Shown here piece after piece: positions 23,727 to 26,005 of a stretch of DNA of 26,005 nt; the stretch's first letter is position 1; every line of letters starts with the position of its first letter. The notes beneath the pieces were generated by a model, which had not been told where the DNA came from, did no database searches, and worked only from the letters and a program-made list of their open reading frames with translations. Both the position numbers and the translations under genes were made by a program. The stretch spans positions 1 through 26,005 of the forward strand of contig CAYWZA010000015.1 in NCBI GenBank assembly GCA_964462785.1. Direction: 5' to 3'. The DNA is from JACQKA01 sp964462785. GTDB lineage: Bacteria > Patescibacteriota > Minisyncoccia > Phycocordibacterales > UBA2100.

Positions 23727-24490
23727 TCAATATCCGTGGGTGGAATGACGGGGATCACATCAACACGCGCTACGCGCTGCGTAAATCCTTGCGGCCATGT
23801 GAACGTCACGGGGATCGATGCACGCGCATCGAATTCAGGAATGATGGTTTGAGAAGCGGCAAATGCATTGCCCGCCTGATCAAACACCGCCGCCACCACA
23901 ATCACGTCACGAAAATTTTCGACGTCGTTATTGATGAGCGTCGCTGAGACCCGCGGAGCGGTCTCAGGATCCTTGATGAGTTTGTTGGTAACATCGATAT
24001 TCCCCGACCGATCCGCTAGCCGCTCCCACACCAATGGCGCAATGAATTCAAAAAATGCGCGCGTTGCGGTCCTGTTCTCGCTTCCCATTTCGCCTTCGAA
24101 TATCGGCGTGATCGTACCGGGCATAATAGGCATGACCCCTTCGCGCTCTCCCACCAGCACATTTTTGTCATCGTATATTTTCATACGATATGCCGCTTCG
24201 CGCACGCCAGCGTTTTTATTTGGATTTTCAATATATGCAACTGCACTGAATATTCCTCCGCGAGAAAGAAACGGGCGCGTCCACAGCACCGAATGCGGAA
24301 TGAGACGACGGGGATCAAGGAGTTTACAGGGCCCGCCGCGATCCACATCGGATTCGGTCTGATTCTTAATACCATCGAAACAGGTCGCCGGTTCATAGAG
24401 CCACATGATCAAAGGGATGCTCGCGATTGCTGCGCATGCCAACAGCACCCCTGTTACATATAGAAATTTACGTTGCGATGCCCAACTCAT
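23723..24490 (-). CDS. Membrane-anchored protein of unknown function, rodA-linked
   Basis: The 255-aa product has a basic start, one membrane helix (about 8-32, YVTGVLLACAAIASIPLIMW), then a short segment CFDGIKNQTESDVDRGGPC. This resembles the Cys-rich CxDxxxNxxExxxDCGGxC pattern, with Arg in place of one Cys. An Ig-like outer domain follows (about 75-250; AYIENPNKNAGVREAAYRMK). The frame extends upstream to 24709, but that part is antisense to 5S rRNA, so ATG 24490 is the true start. It overlaps rodA by four bases, suggesting a cell-wall or envelope role; function is unknown. A TACAAT box six bases before the ATG implies a leaderless mRNA. Confidence 0.8.
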   Translation of the reverse strand: MSWASQRKFLYVTGVLLACAAIASIPLIMWLYEPATCFDGIKNQTESDVDRGGPCKLLDPRRLIPHSVLWTRPFLSRGGIFSAVAYIENPNKNAGVREAAYRMKIYDDKNVLVGEREGVMPIMPGTITPIFEGEMGSENRTATRAFFEFIAPLVWERLADRSGNIDVTNKLIKDPETAPRVSATLINNDVENFRDVIVVAAVFDQAGNAFAASQTIIPEFDARASIPVTFTWPQGFTQRVARVDVIPVIPPTDIE

Positions 24491-24496
24491 GCTTTT

Positions 24497-24502
24497 ATTG
24501 TA
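24497..24502 (-). promoter_or_regulatory. Candidate -10 box for the rodA operon
   Basis: TACAAT (five of six) lies six bases before ATG 24490 and just beyond the rRNA terminator. The -35 region is weak. Confidence 0.4.
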
Positions 24503-24543
24503 GCAAATTGAGTGCGATCCGTCCTTGCGTGGTTGCATACGCG

Positions 24544-24568
24544 AAAAACCGCCACAATGTGGCGGTTT
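24544..24568 (-). terminator. rRNA operon terminator
   Basis: Stem AAACCGCCAC / GTGGCGGTTT (10 bp, 3-nt loop) is followed on minus by T-rich sequence. It lies just after 5S rRNA. Confidence 0.9.
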
Positions 24569-24574
24569 CTCTCT

Positions 24575-24712
24575 ACTTTGAATACTTTGTGTTGGCGCCG
24601 AGCTACTCTCGCCCAGAAGACTACCATCGCCTCTGGAGGGCTTAACTGCCGTGTTCGGAATGAGAACGGGTGTACCCCCTCCGATGAAGCACCAACACAA
24701 AGTATTCAAAGT
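24575..24712 (-). other. 21-bp processing stem enclosing 5S rRNA
   Basis: Bases 24575-24595 and 24692-24712 are perfect reverse complements over 21 positions. The inner part is 5S helix I; the outer 12 or so pairs lie outside the mature RNA. This probably is a cleavage site for a double-strand RNase such as RNase III. The remaining 23S-5S spacer up to about 24866 holds no tRNA. Confidence 0.8.
24588..24699 (-). rRNA. rrf: 5S ribosomal RNA
   Basis: The minus strand shows the conserved 5S core CCCGTTCTCATTCCGAACAC, the TTAAGCCCTCCAG segment, GATGGTAGT and the closing helix GTGTTGGTGC / GGCGCCAACAC. Length is about 112 nt. The order 23S-5S-terminator on minus is standard. Exact ends are uncertain by a few bases because the terminal helix continues beyond them. 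Confidence 0.95.
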
Positions 24713-25136
24713 CTATCTGACTTTAAATATCGTATGGTGGAAATATGTTGTGAAAGAAAGAATGACAATCGCAAATGTATAGAGCAATTCGGCAGAAATT
24801 CCCAGCGACTGCGTCGCCTCGATATTTCTACACGCATTGCTTTGATATAGCAATTCGCAAAACTTCTAGAAGGAAATTCGTTTGGTTCATTAGTACGCCT
24901 CGGCTCAACACATTGCTGTGCTTCCACCTAGCGCCTATCAACGTAATCATCTCTTACGGACCTTAACGATTCCTCATCTTGGGGCTGGCTTCCTGCTTAG
25001 ATGCTTTCAGCGGTTATCCGTTCCCGACATAGCTACTCTGCGTGCCACTGGCGTGACAGCAGACAGACCAGAGGTCAGTTCCGATCGGTCCTCTCGTCGC
25101 GTATTCCCCACTTTCATGGAGCGCAGACTATATCTT

Positions 25137-25246
25137 CATCCAGCACCACTTTTACACACTTAAGTTCACTTCTGTCACAGAAAATCGGACGCATGCGTAC
25201 GGTTATCTGCACAGCAAACATAAGGACGTAAAAGTGGTGCTGGATG
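25137..25246 (-). repeat. 19-bp hairpin arm of the intron, likely P8
   Basis: Bases 25137-25155 and 25228-25246 are perfect reverse complements over 19 positions. The hairpin lies between the two P7 strands, directly before the S element, which is the place of P8. Its loop contains the palindrome ACGCATGCGT (25189-25198). Confidence 0.75.
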
Positions 25247-25324
25247 GCGGCATGTTACCTGTCGGATCGTCGCTTTCGTGAAGCGATTCGATTGGCAACA
25301 AGTCTGTTCTTTAAGAACAAGTCG

Positions 25325-25804
25325 TTACGGGGTCAAACCAAGAACGGAAAACAATTCTTCTTTCGACTTTTTTCTTTTAGTCACATGATTCTCGCTTTGA
25401 ATAACGAGTATGTGCGTGACTAATTGTCGTAATTGTTTTTTATCTAACTTTCTATATGGAATCTCCGATAATAGCTTCGCTGCGGAATACAAGGCTCGCG
25501 CCTGCATACGCTTGAAACGTATATATGGCATTAACTGCTTTAAGATAACTCCTACTTGAGCATATCCATTAATCCGCAGCTCGGTCATTCCGTCATTTCG
25601 TCTTGAAATATAACCGATGCCAAATATGTTTTGAATCCAATATAGATCTTTCTCATGTCGAGTATCTTGATAGAAACAGATGGTTACCATGAAGCGCTTT
25701 TTTAGCGCTCCATCTTTTCGCTTCTTTACCTGAAGCATTAGGCTACCATCACCATCAAGAAATCCGGCAATGTACGCTAGATCAGTTTTCGATCGACTTC
25801 CCAC
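25325..25804 (-). CDS. LAGLIDADG homing endonuclease (intron-encoded)
   Basis: The 159-aa protein carries one LAGLIDADG motif as YIAGFLDGDGS (about 11-21), with the catalytic acidic residue in GDG. This is followed by the usual beta-strand region (FMVTICFYQ, LYWIQNIFGIGYISRR, LRINGYAQVGVILKQLMPYI). Single-motif members of this length (I-CreI type) act as homodimers that cut an intronless 23S allele and so spread the intron. The start is GTG at 25804; no upstream ATG is in frame after a stop, and no Shine-Dalgarno is visible, so translation may be poor. The frame is intact with no sign of decay. It lies upstream of the 5' P7 strand, in a peripheral loop of the intron. Confidence 0.93.
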   Translation of the reverse strand: MGSRSKTDLAYIAGFLDGDGSLMLQVKKRKDGALKKRFMVTICFYQDTRHEKDLYWIQNIFGIGYISRRNDGMTELRINGYAQVGVILKQLMPYIRFKRMQARALYSAAKLLSEIPYRKLDKKQLRQLVTHILVIQSENHVTKRKKSKEELFSVLGLTP

Positions 25805-26005
25805 GGTATTATCATATCACACTCTGGTCCTCAAGCGAGTTACATACGCACGGACCTGTGCATAAGTTCCTCTTAGACCAGAAATAACGTAGACTCCACC
25901 GTTATAAGCCGCATTGTCATCGAGAATTACTTCTCGAAGTAGCAATACTTTACTAGAAACGAATCTCCTCAAGAATCAACGCCTACAGCAGATTAAGACC
26001 AACCT

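Larger units (their letters stand above)
25098..25951 (-). mobile_element. Group I intron in 23S rRNA (sarcin-ricin loop)
   Basis: Exons join as CTAGT|ACGAGAGGACC, the conserved sarcin-ricin loop, fixing the 854-nt intron. As expected for group I, the 5' exon ends in U and the intron ends in G. The core S element GAAGATATAGTCT (25137-25125) is present, and its AGTCTG pairs with CAGACT at 25306-25301 to form P7. Near the 5' end, CGAGAA-GTAA-TTCTCG (25936-25921) is a hairpin with a GNRA loop, likely P2. The intron encodes a LAGLIDADG protein. By E. coli numbering the site is between U2656 and A2657. Confidence 0.88.
24867..26005 (-). rRNA. rrl: 23S ribosomal RNA, 3' part, interrupted by an intron
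   Basis: Conserved 23S blocks are visible as complements on plus: GGTTCATTAGTAC near the 3' end (24884-24896), CTTAGATGCTTTCAGC (about 24998), and the sarcin-ricin strand GGTCCTCTCGT (25087-25097). The gene resumes at 25952 with ACTAG and CAGCAGAT-type sequence and runs off the right edge. Between 25098 and 25951 a group I intron interrupts it. The 3' end near 24867 is set by analogy with the E. coli distance to GGTTCATTAGTAC. Confidence 0.95.

Noticed and set aside
24491..24709. 73-residue N-terminal extension of the rodA-linked gene
   Set aside because: This part reads antisense through 5S rRNA and its terminator. The membrane helix and promoter-like box fit the ATG at 24490.
24713..24866. 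tRNA gene in the 23S-5S spacer
   Set aside because: No cloverleaf or GTTCRANYC-type T arm is visible; only short inverted repeats around 24795-24835 are present.

Overview
The window looks like a chromosome piece from a Candidate Phyla Radiation (Patescibacteria, most likely Parcubacteria-type) bacterium. The grounds are a 23S rRNA gene split by a group I intron carrying a LAGLIDADG endonuclease, a giant Thr/Ser-rich envelope protein, a membrane-anchored cohesin-like protein, compact gene spacing with few Shine-Dalgarno sequences, and a rodA-linked small membrane protein with a Cys-rich motif. The phylum is inferred from gene content; no marker was aligned.

Layout. Positions 1-12702 (minus) are one unbroken reading frame of 4,234 codons that runs off the left edge: a giant surface protein with an N-terminal membrane anchor, an acidic Pro/Thr spacer, Ig/FN3-like modules, two propeller-like modules, and Thr/Ser-rich repeats near the cut end. 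I read this frame codon by codon and met no stop. Behind it on the same strand lie a membrane-anchored cohesin-like protein (12841-14316) and a small heat-shock protein (14518-14994). Then comes a structured, apparently non-coding transcript (about 15099-15249) with an exact-consensus promoter and a strong terminator. purD (15266-16543), secF-secD (16664-18902), and a sugar-nucleotide epimerase plus polyprenyl-phosphate sugar transferase pair (19009-21314) follow, all on minus. The only plus-strand gene is a family-4 glycosyltransferase (21340-22506), divergent from the sugar transferase. It converges on rodA (22566-23726), which overlaps a small membrane protein gene (23723-24490). The right end is the 3' part of an rRNA operon on minus: 23S (interrupted by an 854-nt intron), 5S, terminator.

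How the parts fit. Most genes serve the cell envelope: protein export (SecDF), surface proteins (giant protein, cohesin-like protein), surface glycan synthesis (epimerase, initiating sugar transferase, glycosyltransferase) and peptidoglycan elongation (RodA). The least explained features are the RNA between purD and hsp20 with its AGGAGG-preceded four-codon ORF, a 9-N9-9 inverted repeat in front of hsp20, terminator-like hairpins that end just before the start codons of hsp20 and the giant gene, a group I intron inserted inside the sarcin-ricin loop of 23S rRNA, and several genes whose -10-like box lies only 6-9 nt before the start codon, suggesting leaderless mRNAs.
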